A stretch of 64,000 nt of DNA, from the NCBI GenBank assembly GCA_022828595.1, contig JAKGHH010000007.1, forward strand, positions 62,360,727 to 62,424,726. The letters run 5' to 3'. Positions 13,622 to 25,085 of this stretch are shown piece by piece. Position 1 is the stretch's first letter; every line of letters starts with the position of its first letter. The notes beneath the pieces are model-generated. The model did not search any database. It saw only the letters and a list, made by a program, of their open reading frames with translations, and had not been told where the DNA came from. The stretch is from Nelumbo lutea (Eukaryota > Streptophyta > Magnoliopsida > Proteales > Nelumbonaceae). Both the position numbers and the translations under genes were made by a program.

Positions 13622-14256
13622 TGTTTGATACTGTGTGCCCTTAGCTCCAATCAAATTGATGTACAATAGACATTTATTATAAATGAATAAAGTACATAAT
13701 TGATTCATGTTATATCTGGTGTTTTTTATGTAATTACCCTTAAATTGGACACTTATGAGATTCGTGTTAGTTTAGAATGTTCTTAGATGTTGGATAGACT
13801 TGGGTAATCTTATCCTGCCAAGGTTGACACTAATGTGTTACCAAGTTGGTTGGGGTGGCTTGTCTCAGTTGCCATGGTTAGATCCAAAGCCCCTGTAGTG
13901 TGTATTTATTTAAAACACTGAACCCGAACCAATTTCAAGTTATGTCTTGGACCTTGGAGATTGATGGGAAAAATTGAAAAGTTACACCTGACCCCTAGAC
14001 TCGATTATAGTGCTACATTGGTTGTTGGACTAAGCTGCCTTTGATGTGTCAATCAGTGAGATCCTTCGGGGTCAAAACTTGGGAATGTTGGGATAGTCTG
14101 AGAATTCAGTCGAATGGTATGATCATAGTGACAGGATCAGCCCCTTTATCGGACAAAGTGAATGATTGGGACTGCACTCTTTCTAATGGAAACCAAAACT
14201 GTCGCTAGTCGATTTCAACCGTGTTTTAGATTTGTTTGCAAAAATATATTTTTATG

Positions 14257-14296
<40 letters not shown>

Positions 14297-15466
14297 GTTT
14301 TTAAGAAACATTTTGCAAAAGATTTTAATTTCCAGAATCCATCCGAGTAGAGAGTGCAACGCTGCACCTTGTAGTCAAGGGAGAGGTCCTCTCTTGTCGG
14401 GTAGTGTTTGATCATTAAGGGCTAAGAGGTTAAGTGTAAGACCATTTAGGGTTATTATACCTGATGGGCTATATCTCACTTAAGTCCATTGTCTTTGGGC
14501 CTTCATAGGATGGCTGGACCCAATGACCATTTAGTGTAAATGTTGGGCCTATTAAGAGCCCATAGTGATAGACGCAGGGGTTCATTGTGTCAACAATGAA
14601 TTCGACCAGGCTTTGTTATAGAAGCTATGTTGAACCCATGTATACTTATGTGAGGTCATTGTTAGGGTCCCACGCCATACAAAGAGAGCCAAGTTAGCTA
14701 TCAATTAATAAGTGACGTGAGCCACCTTCTTAATGGGCCTAAAGCCCAAAGATTGAATGGATTAATCGGAGTGTCACATGACAACTTAAGCAGTCATGTG
14801 ACATGGCCGAATTTGGCTACAAGTATGGGTTTGGATCAGCAGATAAGGATAAGAAGATAAATCTTATCAACTTAAAGAGTCCAGATCCAAATAAAGATAT
14901 GGATCAGGAAGTTCCTAATTGAATTAGGAGTGCAGCTCTTTAAGCTATTTAAATAAAGGAGGGTGAACTACTCCAGGTTTACACATTGCTCTGAATTCTC
15001 ACTCTCCTTCTGCTCTTACTGCCCTAAACCTGATCTGACCTCCATTCTTGAGTTAGTAGAGATCAGTTTTGATTCTGATTTTTGCAGGAAAATATCATAT
15101 CGAACTCGTGCTCACCTCCCTTGCTCGATTAAAGCTGTTGGATTGCAGTTCTTGCTAAAGGACTGCATTGCTGAACCTGCTTCATCTCAAGCTACGCCAT
15201 CTTCAACGGAACGGGTTTTTGGTACCTTCTTTGGGCGTGAACACCTAATTTGGGAACTACACATGTAGCTCTCGTATCAGGTATTCATCTCTCTTTCTTT
15301 TGGTTTCAGATTTGGTCCGGTTTAGTGCAAGAACAATTCTTGTAAAATGCAATTTTTCTAAAATTGAGAATATGATTCCCACAAGGGAGAAAAAATTTTT
15401 TGAAATTTCGCCCAACCGTCTAACACAGTTTGGCTATCCATCATATGGATAGCTGCTGGCCTTGCA
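13622..15466 (+). mobile_element. 3' LTR of the Angela-type Copia
   Basis: Starts TGTTTGATAC right after the purine-rich 'aagtgcatgtgagagc' and ends ..ggccttgca; 1,845 bp. Homologous throughout to the solo LTR at 10,237. A (TA)n run of about 16 units at 14,261-14,292 is specific to this copy. No matching 5' LTR remains, so its age cannot be read from LTR divergence. Confidence 0.85.
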
Positions 15467-15880
15467 ATGAGGATGGGAAAGCCAACGAAAGGCCCAAGCT
15501 TGAAAAGGCCAAAACCAGCCCAACGGGACTAAGACCTTTACAGATTGCCCATTGCATTTTACACATTAATTTTAGGGTTGAATGTTGAGGGTTCAGATAT
15601 GAAATTCAAGTTGAACGAAAAATATATAGCCTACAGATTTGAAGAAGTTATTTAGAAAAAAAAAAGAAAAAGAAGAAGAAATCCCGGAGTACTGTCATAT
15701 TTATCACTACGTTTATCTTAGCAGATAACAGGCACAAACATAAAAAAGAAAAGAAACAAAGAAAGAAAAATAAAAAAAAAAACAGAAGAATCAAGTTTAA
15801 TGAAACACAGGAACATTGGTTTCGCCATTTTGGGTGAGAACGTAAGTAACACCAATTTTGCTTGGTTCAGTACTCTTGTT
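15467..15880. other. Gene-free stretch downstream of the PGG gene
   Basis: Begins with a GC-richer segment (15,467-15,545) and becomes A-rich (15,655-15,785, runs of A and AG on the plus strand). On the minus strand it is the 3' side of the PGG gene. I see no coding sequence. Confidence 0.5.
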
Positions 15881-16353
15881 CTACTTCTTGGAACAATTCA
15901 CCAGCCACCGTAGTAAACAAGGCAGAAACAAGGCAAACGCGAATAAGCCGAAATTTAACGTCCCATTAGGCGTAATATCAACAACTGCAGCTCCATAAGT
16001 GGCGGACATGGATAGGATGGCAATATACACCTCCATAAACATGGGGCAGCCCGTAACGAAGTAACCAATGATGTTACAAGCAGCTGAAAACCCAACGTGT
16101 TAGCAAGAATGAATATATTGTATACAGCATGCTTGTCACCTAAAATGGATTTTCCAGCTTCATGTCCTTTGTTGTCCTGCCACACACCGCCGGGAGGGTT
16201 GATTCCGGCTTGAAAAGTCACCGTAGCGATCAGTGTGGCTACCACCAACATAGTGTTCCGTGCATCGCCTGGTAGGTCTCTACCCGGCTGGAACCTATAG
16301 AACTCAAACCATTTATCTGGCTGTTGGGGTGTGTTCTCCTGCTGGATGTCCAT
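15881..16353 (-). pseudogene. Stand-alone PGG-domain membrane protein, one frameshift
   Basis: The PGG domain is the C-terminal membrane domain of plant ankyrin-repeat proteins such as the ITN1/ACD6 group. From ATG at 16,353 the frame reads GDARNTMLVVATLIATVTFQ, then INPPGGVWQD, the PGG signature, then AVYNIFILANTLGF. At the A4 run (plus 16,087-16,090) one base is missing; the next frame continues with SAACNIIGYFVTGCPMF, AILSMSATYGAAVVD and FALFLPCLLRWLVNCSKK, stopping at 15,881. Read across the frameshift it would be 157 residues with four membrane segments. No ankyrin repeats precede it. In a homopolymer, the indel could be a sequencing error or a real lesion. If it is an error, this is a working small PGG gene. 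Its biological role is not evident from sequence. Confidence 0.85.
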
Positions 16354-16425
16354 TGTCTAATTACTGAGACCAGAGAGAGATGGTTTGGAACTTTGGACTG
16401 AATGAAGGCTATTAGTTTCCACAAA

Positions 16426-16450
16426 CTTAAATAGCATAAACTAACCAATG
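16426..16450 (-). promoter_or_regulatory. Possible core promoter of the PGG gene
   Basis: On the minus strand, a TATA-like tatttaag lies about 75 bp upstream of the ATG (plus 16,426-16,433), and a CCAAT-containing cattggtt lies just upstream (plus 16,442-16,449). The spacing suits a plant RNA polymerase II promoter. This is pattern evidence only. Confidence 0.4.
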
Positions 16451-17156
16451 AAAACTCACCAATTTGGCCATCTCACATTTATTTTATAATTTTTCGTGTT
16501 GACTTCTTTTCAAGAAAGTCTGGTTCACGCACATGCAATCACATACCTATCAATTATCAAACCAATACAATACATAAATCATACAAGTACATATAAGATC
16601 GGTTTCTCTAGCTCATCTTTTTCATTTTTTTTTTCTTTTTTTTTATTTGGGTAAAGTAGATCTTTTGTCATGATAAAGATAGTATTATAGTAGTATTATA
16701 GTTTCATGGTAGACTGAGATTCAACCCATTGTCTTCGCTATTGAGACTTGTCGTCACTTAGACTTCATTTGCATTTCGGTAAGTTATTTATTCGGGTAAA
16801 TGCACTTATCGAGGTAATTGCTTTTCAGGAAAGATTTACTTGGGTAAGTGTACATACCTATATTCTTTTATTTTTTGTGTAAATAAGGCAATCATCATTT
16901 TATCCATAGAAATCCATTATTACAAGGGGCATTTTTGTCTATTTTAAATGTTGGTAACTTTCCCACCCCACCTAAGAGATGGGTACCCAAGAAAATAAAT
17001 TTTCCTTCGTTCCCACACAAATCTGATAAAAGAACATTTTTCCCCTCTCAAAATCCAGAAAAAGAACATCCCTTGGAGGTAAGATGTTCAAGTTCATGCC
17101 ATAATCCCCCACTATACAAAAATCCGTTGATTTAGTCTTCCCTTTTGAGACTTGTC
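16451..17156. other. AT-rich non-coding stretch with a dispersed repeat
   Basis: No gene seen. 16,775-16,865 ('gggtaaatgcacttatc', 'acttgggtaagtgtac') is related to 19,690-19,765, which lies inside a hAT element, so both are copies of one uncharacterised repeat. Confidence 0.4.
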
Positions 17157-17269
17157 AGCTCAGTATTTGGAAAGAGTACAAATACAAATATATGTACACT
17201 ACAAATACATACAAAATACAAAGTTTTGCACTCTACATATTTGCATTTATACTCCTTCCAAACTGAGCC
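17157..17269. repeat. ~110-bp MITE, family M1, copy 1
   Basis: Inverted ends: left 'gctcagtatttggaaagagta', right 'tactccttccaaactgagcc'. The centre is 'acaaatacatacaaaata'. Same family as 21,126-21,237 and the half copy at 59,379-59,431. The TIR GGCTCAGTTTGGAAGGAGTA resembles Tourist/Harbinger MITE ends, but I could not establish a clear target duplication. Confidence 0.7.
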
Positions 17270-18792
17270 TTAGAGGCAATATGGCCAAGTTCATGCAAAA
17301 CCCTCCACTATACAAAAAGCCGTTGATTTGGTATACCCTATTGAATCAGGGGGTGTTCACAGGTCGGGCGAATTTGCCTTTGATATAGGAGTGGCAATTT
17401 TTGACCCAACCCATATGACCCACCCAACTCATTCATACCCAACCACGCATATAAATAACAGTTCAAATATGGGCCGGGTATCCAATAATTAAATATTATT
17501 ATAACAATTTTAGAGAATAATTAAGGTCAGTCTATATCTAGAAATTGTTTATCCTGACCTACGTGTTGATATGAATAATATGAAGAGATGTAATTAATTG
17601 TAGGACAACCCAAAAACATTGTAGGAGAATCCAAAATTGATAATAAAGATTGAGCTCAGATTTTCTACTCACTTTTTCTGTCCAGTCCCTATCCACCCGA
17701 AATTGCAACCACACATCTCTTAATTTATAATAGAGATGTTGACATAGACTTGTAAAATCTAGATAGCTAACTTCCATCAAGAAAACAGACACAAAAACCT
17801 ACACTTGTACGGCAAAAAAGACAATGAGGTTGACCTAGACATATGAAGTTTAGGTCAAGCTAACTCTTTTCTTTCATGCAATGACTTGGTTAAACTATAT
17901 ATTTCGACTATAACAATTGAAAGTTTAACCAAGTGTGTCTTTATGAAAAATTATCCCAATGTTTTCATGAACCCCAATAACCACACTTGGTCTCACTTAA
18001 CTTCTCATGATAAACTTGGTTAAATTATATATTTGGATTATAGCAATTGAAAGAAATTATCCAGTCATGGAAAAAGAGTAATTAAGAAGGACAAGAGAGC
18101 TTGGCTTAGACTTGCAAAGTCTTCACAACCTATAAATGTATATGAAAACAGACAGAGAGCTTGACCTACCTAGACTTTTCAACTCATCAACAATTAATGT
18201 AGGATATGGGTAAAGGTCCTACTAATTAATTACGATTTGGTAGTGAATTTTGTATTGTGAACGAGGGGCTGTGGGGGATTGGAGATGAAGTATATGGATG
18301 AAAAAATAAGTAAAGTTGTTGTTGTACACCAAAGGTGAATAAGGAATTGGAAAAAGGGAGGTTAGATCTTTTTGTTAGGGTAAAAAATAAAGAGACAAAT
18401 CACTTAAAAAGAAAAAAAAATAAGAGAGAGGGGAGAAAAAAGAGGAAACTTCTAGTAACAACCACTACAATTACAATACTAGCTCATAGGTCAACTCCAT
18501 TTTAAGTCCATTTTAAGTGTTTCTTTGTGGATTATCTGAATTACAATTACAACTACTCTGTCTCAATATCACTCTCAAATAAAAGTATAAAATTTTAACA
18601 TGGTCATCATCTCACCAACAAGGGCAAGAACCAGTCACGGAGCCCCATCGTTTATTTCCAGGTCAAAGGCAAGATAAGGTAGAAGCATAAATGAAAGAAT
18701 AGCTTCTTTTTTGGGTGAAACCAGAACGAAACCCCATAGTTTCCTCTTACTCTCAGATCTAAACCGCATTGAGCCCATTCCATCATTGGATT
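17270..18792. other. AT-rich non-coding stretch
   Basis: No gene seen. Contains degenerate internal repeats: 'acttggttaaa.tatatatttcg/ggattata.caattgaaag' at ~17,885-17,930 and ~18,005-18,055, and 'gagcttg.cctagactt'-like phrases at ~17,750, 17,830, 18,100 and 18,165. Purine-rich at 18,400-18,445. Confidence 0.4.
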
Positions 18793-19183
18793 TAGGGGTG
18801 CCAATAGACTGGTTTTGGGTTGGACTCCGTCCAAATCAAAATCAATTTGGATGGACTGGATGGACCAATAAGACATTGAATTTGGATAGATTGGACAGAC
18901 CAGTATGACATATTGGATTGGACCTGGTCCTTCCATAATGAATTTATATTGGAATGAGTCAATATCTGGTCCATTGATAGAAGATAAGAACATAGGTGTC
19001 AATGGACCAGGATTGAGTTGAAACCAATCTAAATTAACATGAATTTGAACAAATTGGACAATCTTTAGACCGATCCAAAATGGTTCAAAATATTCATTGG
19101 CCTGGATTGGACCAGGTCCATTTATAATGGACTCACATTGGACTAAATCAAATTGGACCAAATCCAATCAATTGGTATCCCTA
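18793..19183. mobile_element. Non-autonomous hAT element (391 bp)
   Basis: Ends are TAGGGGTGCCAAT and, inverted, TAGGGATACCAAT, of hAT type. The 8-bp flanks attggatt (18,785-18,792) and atcagatt (19,184-19,191) match at 6 of 8, consistent with an aged hAT duplication. The inside is built of related 'ttggaccaggtcc' phrases in both orientations. The open frame on the minus strand across it (to 19,167) is a by-product of these repeats. Confidence 0.75.
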
Positions 19184-19350
19184 ATCAGATTCACCCACAA
19201 ATACAGTGTTTCTTTGTGGATTTGCTATGTGACCCATCTCTCTTTCATGGATGGGCGTTCTTGACCAAAAGTCAATCCAATGGGTGACTAGCATTTATTT
19301 CCAATCTGACTAAACATTCTGCAATTAATCATGTTGAATGGTCATGTGCC

Positions 19351-20281
19351 TAGGGGCGCAAGCAAGTCGAGCCTATTCACGAGCTATTCGAGTTTAATTC
19401 GCTAAATACTCGAATTCGGCTTGAAGTAATTGAAATCGAGTCAAGTTCGACTCAAATTAAGTATAGGTGGTCGAGTCGAATTTGAGCTCTGCATTATCCG
19501 ATTCAAGTGGCTCATGAGATTAATCGAGATCATAATAAAATACAATTTTGTTAATATATTTGTTTTTATAATATAAATAATTAAACAATAATTTTTTTGC
19601 CATTTATTTATTCATAATATAAATAAATACATTTGTAATTGATTTTCATAATATATTTTTATTTTGACGTCATTTGTTTTGTTTTAAATGAGTTACCTGA
19701 GTAAATGCATTTGTCTGGGAAAGTGATTCTTGGAAAACACTTATTTGGATAAGAGTACTTACCAATGTTCTTTTTTCTTTTTCTTTTGTTTATGGGGCTA
19801 TAAAAATGGGGGTAGACCTGGTGGCAACGGGATTTGATCCTAGGTCTCTACTTGACGAGTCAGTGATCCTACTAGTTGATCAACCACCATCAGTTGGTAC
19901 CAGTGTTCTTTCATTCATCAAGTAAAGGTGTATAAATGACCAATTTATCTTAAAAAGTAAAATTATTAAAGGAACAATGTTGTCCCATCATATATTAGCA
20001 ATTTTTGGTATGCACGGGTAAATAATTTATCCAAGCCTAAAAAGTATTACTTTCCATATAAATGAATCACTGGGAAATCGTTCTTTTTATAAGACCCATT
20101 AATACTAGAAAACAAATGTAGGTTCATTTCTTTTTGTATGTGTGATTTATTAACTTACCTGCTCCCACTTCCTTAAGAACAACGAAGGCCTTATAGTCGA
20201 GTTTCAAGCTTTATGTTTTTTAGTCGAATTCGAGTTTGAACAGCTTAATAATCGACTCGACTTGACTCGGTTACACCCATA
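19351..20281. mobile_element. hAT element with nested insertion (931 bp)
   Basis: Left end TAGGGGCGCAAGCAAGTCGAG-like, right end (inverted) TATGGGTGTAACCGAGTCAA followed by GTCGAG. The flanks are gtcatgtgcc on the left and gtcatgcc on the right, an 8-bp target duplication apart from a 2-bp indel. About 19,690-20,090 is foreign to the element and carries the repeat shared with 16.8 kb plus a tRNA-like block. No transposase is seen. Confidence 0.75.
19814..19898 (-). repeat. tRNA-like block, possibly a SINE head
   Basis: On the minus strand there is an A-box-like 'ttgatcaactagtagga' and, about 40 bp on, a B-box-like 'ggatcaaatccc', with spacing as in a tRNA. The arms do not fold well enough for me to call a tRNA gene. 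It is probably a tRNA pseudogene or a SINE head. Confidence 0.35.
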
Positions 20282-21125
20282 GTCATGCCTAGTGTACGTT
20301 GTTTTGTTATCTAGATAGGACTGTAAATGGACTTTGAAAATCTGATACCCAATCCGATTATTTTGGAATCAGATCCTGGAACCTACAGCAATTTAATAAC
20401 CATATTTGGATTTGGATCCATCTAATCCAATTGAAATCTGATTTTGATTCAAATTTATTCTTTATATTTATATGAATTTATTATATGTATAAATTAAAAA
20501 AATACTTAAATTTGTAAAATTCTTTATTTTAATTTATTTTAAAGAAAAATAAAGTGGATTCGGATTTCGAATGAGATTTGGTTTTGAAGTTTCATGTGAA
20601 ATGTGATCGGATTCGGTCCAAATCCAACCCAATATTGGTAGATTCAAACAGTTCATAGACTCGGTCCAACTTTCTCCACATCAGCCGTTTACTTGTATAT
20701 TCGCACATAATCTTTTACTATTTTAATTTATCACATATTTTCTTCATTCCATTCTACAACCAACCATACTTACGAGGGTGGAGTTCACATTTGCGTGTCC
20801 CACAGCAGGCACCTCATGTGCATTGAAGACATCATCTTCCACACTTGTCATTGGGAGATGTTTCTATACATAATTGACATTTGCTACAAACCATAACTCT
20901 CCTAATACTGTCCAAATAAGCAATTGCAGCTGCACATTGAAAATATATTCTTTATCATTTTTGTGAAGATGTTCCCAATCTACGGTTAAAATGAATAATT
21001 GAGACATTATCGAGACTATGTGTTGGTGGCTGATCTGAACTCGGATTAGGATAGGTAGAGCGCTTATTAAAGTTTGATACAGTCCAGGCCCACTGTAGTG
21101 GAGAGTTTTCAACTTGCACCTTTAA
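20282..21125. other. Non-coding stretch with a hAT-like remnant
   Basis: 20,315-20,660 begins 'aggactgtaaatggact' and is filled with 'ccaatccgat', 'ggatttggatcc' phrases, like the hAT-type element at 28,393-29,284, but its right end is not clear. The rest has no recognisable content. Confidence 0.4.
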
Positions 21126-21237
21126 TGCTCAGTTTGGAATTGAAGGAGTATAGATACAAATATGTACAGTGCAAATACAAACAAAATACAAGGTTTTATA
21201 CTCTAAATTTATATTTGTACTCCTTCCAAACTGAGCC
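21126..21237. repeat. ~110-bp MITE, family M1, copy 2
   Basis: Left 'gctcagtttggaattgaagg', right 'gtactccttccaaactgagc', with 'gtacagtgcaaatacaaac' in the centre, matching copy 1 at 17,157 almost throughout. Confidence 0.7.
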
Positions 21238-21489
21238 AAATTTAGGTTTTAGGTTAGAATTTATAAGTTTAGAGTTTAAGGTTTAACATTTAGAATTTTA
21301 TATAAAAATAAAGAGGTTGTTTGCTTGACCATGGTAGGAGCAAAACTGTTCTCCAAGGGGTGTGCTACAACCCTACGACCACAATAGTCAAATCAACCAC
21401 TAGTTGGATCTAAAAAAAATCAAAATATTGGGGTCATATTATTTATTATGATCATAGGCCTAAATATGTCATTTCTTGATATATTTACA
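21238..21489. other. Short non-coding spacer
   Basis: Contains a short 'aggttttaggtt..gtttagagtttaaggttta' run. Nothing else is recognised. Confidence 0.4.
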
Positions 21490-23283
21490 TGTTAGACAAT
21501 GTATGCCCTTTAACTTCAATCAGAAAGATGTATATTATGGCATTTAATGTAAATGAATAAAGTACATATTTGATTCATGTTATTGTGGTGTGTTTCTGTG
21601 TAATACCCTTAAACTAGACACATATGAGACTCGTGTTAGTTTAGAATCTGCACAGTCGTTGGATAGATCTGGGGAGATTTATCCTACCAAGGCTGATACT
21701 GATGTGCCACCAAGTTGGTTGGGGTGGCTTGTCTCAGCTGCCAGGGTGAGACCTGAGGTACATGCAGTGTGGGTTTTCTAGAAACCGTGAAATGGACCAG
21801 AATTCCAATATTGCCCTAGACCTTGGAGATAGATGGGAAAAATTGGAATGTTACACCTAACCCTTAGACTCGATTATGATACTGCACTAGGTGTCAGATT
21901 GGGTTGTCTTTGATATGCCAATCAGTGAGATCTTTAGAGGCTGTCAAAACCTGGGTATATTGGAACAGTCCGAGAATTCATTTGAGTGGGTGATCATAGT
22001 GATAGGATCAGCCCCTTTGTCGGACAAAGTGAATGATCGGGGATGCAGTCTCTCTGATGGAAACCAAAATTACCGATAGTCAATTTCAACCATTGAAATT
22101 TGTTTTGCAAAATATATTTATATAGAGATATACATATATATATTATGGTTTCAAAATGTTTACAAAAGTTTTTAATTCCTGGGATCCATGTGAGTAGAGA
22201 GTGCAGCACTGTACCTTGCAACTGAGGGAGAGGTCCTCTCTTATTGTGCAGTGTTTGATCATTATGGGCTGAGAGGTTAAGTGTAAGATCATTGAAGGTA
22301 ATACCTGATGGCTAATCTTGCTTCTGCCCACAGTCTTTGGGTTTTTATAAGGTGGCTTGACCCAAGGACCATTTAGTGTAAATGTTGGACCCATTAAGAG
22401 CCCTTAGTGATGGACTCGAGGGTTCACTGTCCCCTATAGTGAATTCGGCCAGGCCTTGTAATAGAGGTTGGGCTGAACCCATGTGGTTGATGTGTAGATC
22501 AATGTTTGGGTCACACGCAATACAAGGACATCCAACTAGGCAACAATTAGGAGGCTAAGTGAGCAGATAGACTTAATGGGCCTAAAGCCCAATTCGAACT
22601 GGCTTAATGAGATTAATTAAAAGGGGGCGGTTTTGGGATTTAGATCAGTAGATAGGATAAGGGATTATCCCTATCCACTCAGAGAGTTCAGATCCAAATA
22701 AAGATTTGGATAAGGAAACTCCTATTTAGATTACGAGGGCTGATATTTATGTATAGATAAGATAAGGGATTATCCTTATCTCTTAAAGAGAGTCTAAATC
22801 CAAATACAAGATTTGGATTAGGAAACTCCTAATGGGATTAGGAGAACCTCTCTTTAAGGCTATAAATAGAGGAACAGGGCGAAGCTCCAATTCATCATTC
22901 AGTTTATTGATTCAAGAGAAAAGATAGCATATAGTTGGATTGCCTCTATCTTCTCCTCTTGGTCTCTCCTGCTATTGCTGTCATAACCAGTTCGATCTCC
23001 ACAGTGGGAGCGATCAAGAAAGGTTCTTGATATCATCTTTTGGCAGAAAAGGTGATCTGAAGTCGTACTCACTCGTCCACCATCAGATTCTTGCTGAAGA
23101 ATCAAGTTCTTGCTGAAGAACCATCTTGTTGACTCTGCTCCACCCTATGCTGTGTCATCTTCAGTGGGAGTAGTCTTCGGTATTCTCCTTGGGTGTGAAC
23201 TCCTTTGTTGGAGGTTACTACTATTCCATATCAGGTATATCCCCCTCCTCCCTTTTGGTTTCAGATCTGGTTCGGTTTAGGTT
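21490..23283 (+). mobile_element. Angela-type LTR, 3'-truncated
   Basis: Starts TGTTAGACAATG and follows the other family LTRs up to '..tttcagatctggttcggttta', about 400 bp short of the family 3' end. It then joins directly to Copia pol sequence of a different lineage. The missing end shows a deletion or recombination at 23,283. Its TATA region and leader match the copy at 25,732 closely. Confidence 0.85.
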
Positions 23284-24888
23284 TATTATTGCCTTTATAT
23301 TCCTACTAGTCGTGTTTATGTATCACATGATGTGGTTTTTAATGAATTCTCTTTCTCTTATAAGGACATGAAAGACTCCTCCACCATATCATTCTTAATG
23401 GACACCACTTCTATCTTAGGACCACACCCATGTGTGTTTCCCTTTTTGCCCACTACAGAAGCTGCTACACCTCTATTGCATCCACCATCCCCAACATGTG
23501 CCTCACATACCTCTTTGAATACCAACATTGATGATGCCGTTGTTCATCCTGTCATTTGCACTGCCCCCACTGCACCTACCACCATTTTTCCCTCAAATGA
23601 GTCTTCCACTACTTCTGATGAGCCTCGTGACTCCACTAAAATATCTTCTACCACGTCCACTCATGGCATGCAAACCCGATCTAAATTCGGTGTCTACAAG
23701 TCTAACCCACGTTATGCACTAAGTGTTACTTCTCTTCCTGAAGAGGGACCTTCTTCTTACTCCATTGCCTCACGTGACAGTCGATGGCATGCTACAATGA
23801 GTGATGGGTTTCATGCTCTCTTACAAAATGACACCTGGTCTTTGGTTCTTCCTCCTTGAAGTCACAATATTATTCCTTGCAAATGGGTAATTAAAATTAA
23901 AAGAAAGAGTGGTGGTTCAGTGGAGCGTTTCATGGCCCGTCTAGTGGCCAAGAATTTCCACTAGCAAGAAGGTGTTGATTTTGAAGAGACCTTTAGCTTG
24001 GTTATTAAACCAGCCACTATACGAGTGGTTCTTTCTCTTGCCGTCTCATACTCTTGGCCCATTTGACAAATAGATATCAATAATGAATTTCTTCATGGTA
24101 ATCTCTCTAAAGAGGTTTACATGGCCCAATCTCCAGGCTTTGTTGATCCATCATGACCCTTACATGTATGCAAGCCCTGAGTGCTAGGTTTCAAGGGCTA
24201 TGCAATTGTCTCATTCAATTTGGTTTCATGGAGTCTAAGGCGGATGCTTCATTATTTATTTTACACACTCATTCTGCAGTTGTTCTTGTTTTGGTATATG
24301 TTGATGACATTATCATCATCAGTTTTTCATTTGATGTGGTGGCTGATATCATATCTCATCCCGCCTCTAATTATTCTCTCCGGGACCTTGGTTCTCTTTG
24401 TTACTTCTTGGGGATTGAATGTCTACCTATTGCTAATGGTATTCACTTATCTCAACAAAATTATGCTCTTGGACTCCACAAATGGCTGCCAATACTAAAT
24501 TGGTCTTAGACTCCACTGATCCTTTTGTCGATCCTTCTGTATGCAGACAAATGGTTGGAGCACTTCAATACCTCACTGTAACACGCCTAGACCTCTCCTT
24601 CCCTATCAATAAGGTCTATCAATTCATGGCCAATCCCTTTAATGTTCACTTGGCAACTATTAAATGTATCTTATGTTATGTTAAACATACAACCTCTCTT
24701 GGCATTACATTCACCAAGTCATCTTCCATGCAACTATATGGCTTTAGTGGTTTGGATTGGGCTGGCTACCATGAAGATAGACGCTCCCATGGTGGTTTCT
24801 GTGTGTTCCTTGGTCATCAAAGAAGCACTCTACCATCTCTCGATCTAGTACAAAAGCCGAGTATCAATCTCTTGCCATTCTTGCAGTT
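23284..24888 (+). pseudogene. Second Copia pol (integrase tail, RT, RNase H start), broken
   Basis: Begins in the integrase C-terminal region (TSRVYVSHDVVFNEFSF), then a low-complexity P/S/T linker and HGMQTRSKFGVYK before RT. RT motifs are [51 protein letters not shown] and the catalytic YVDD at ~24,297-24,308. A short deletion at ~24,175 removes the ALYGLKQAPR-like stretch. RNase H starts at ~24,730 (FSGLDWAGYHEDRRSHGGF) and breaks off at YQSLAILAV, where the CACTA element enters; it resumes at 36,254. The lineage looks Ale-like. Several stops and frameshifts: dead. Confidence 0.88.
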
Positions 24889-24889
24889 T

Positions 24890-25085
24890 TAAGGACTGCC
24901 GCTAGAATATCAATCTCTTGTTGGCAAACTACTGCTAAAAGGTTCGTCACTAAAACGTTCTAGCGGTAGTTATAATGGCTGCCGGTATAAATGCTCAACT
25001 ACCGCTAAAAAGGCTATAAGCGGTAGTCGCGACTTCCATTAATTCTAATTTGGCTACCACTAAAAGTATCCTTTAGGGGCAGCCT
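24890..25085. repeat. Left subterminal repeat cluster of the CACTA element
   Basis: Motifs in both orientations: gactgccgctagaa (24,894), aaactactgctaaaagg (~24,925), ttctagcggtagtt (~24,958), aactaccgctaaaaagg (~25,000), agcggtagtcgcg (~25,019) and ggctaccactaaaa. The first ~30 bp resemble the right terminus (ctgccgctagaa.atc...cttgt), which could mean an inverted or rearranged end. Confidence 0.6.

Larger units (their letters stand above)
8816..15466 (+). mobile_element. Angela-type Copia retrotransposon, 5'-truncated, with nested solo LTR
   Basis: Pol order is GAG-pre-integrase, integrase, RT, RNase H (Copia order), followed by a 3' LTR at 13,622. The RT segment KGYTQKEGIDYEETFSPVAM with LDYEIWQMDVK-like sequence points to the Angela lineage. 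The 5' LTR, PBS, gag and protease are missing. Many stops and frameshifts show a dead copy. The element is interrupted at 10,237-12,181 by a solo LTR of the same family. Confidence 0.88.

Noticed and set aside
18652..19167. 171-codon open frame on the minus strand
   Set aside because: It lies across the hAT MITE and repeats its internal phrases; no start context, domain or conservation signal.
19814..19898. Functional tRNA gene on the minus strand
   Set aside because: A- and B-box-like motifs are present but the acceptor and anticodon stems do not pair well.
24863..24925. Repeated 'tatcaatctcttg' at the left CACTA junction, considered as target duplication
   Set aside because: CACTA elements make 3-bp duplications; the first copy is Copia RNase H code and the second resembles CACTA terminal sequence, so probably coincidence or a repair trace.
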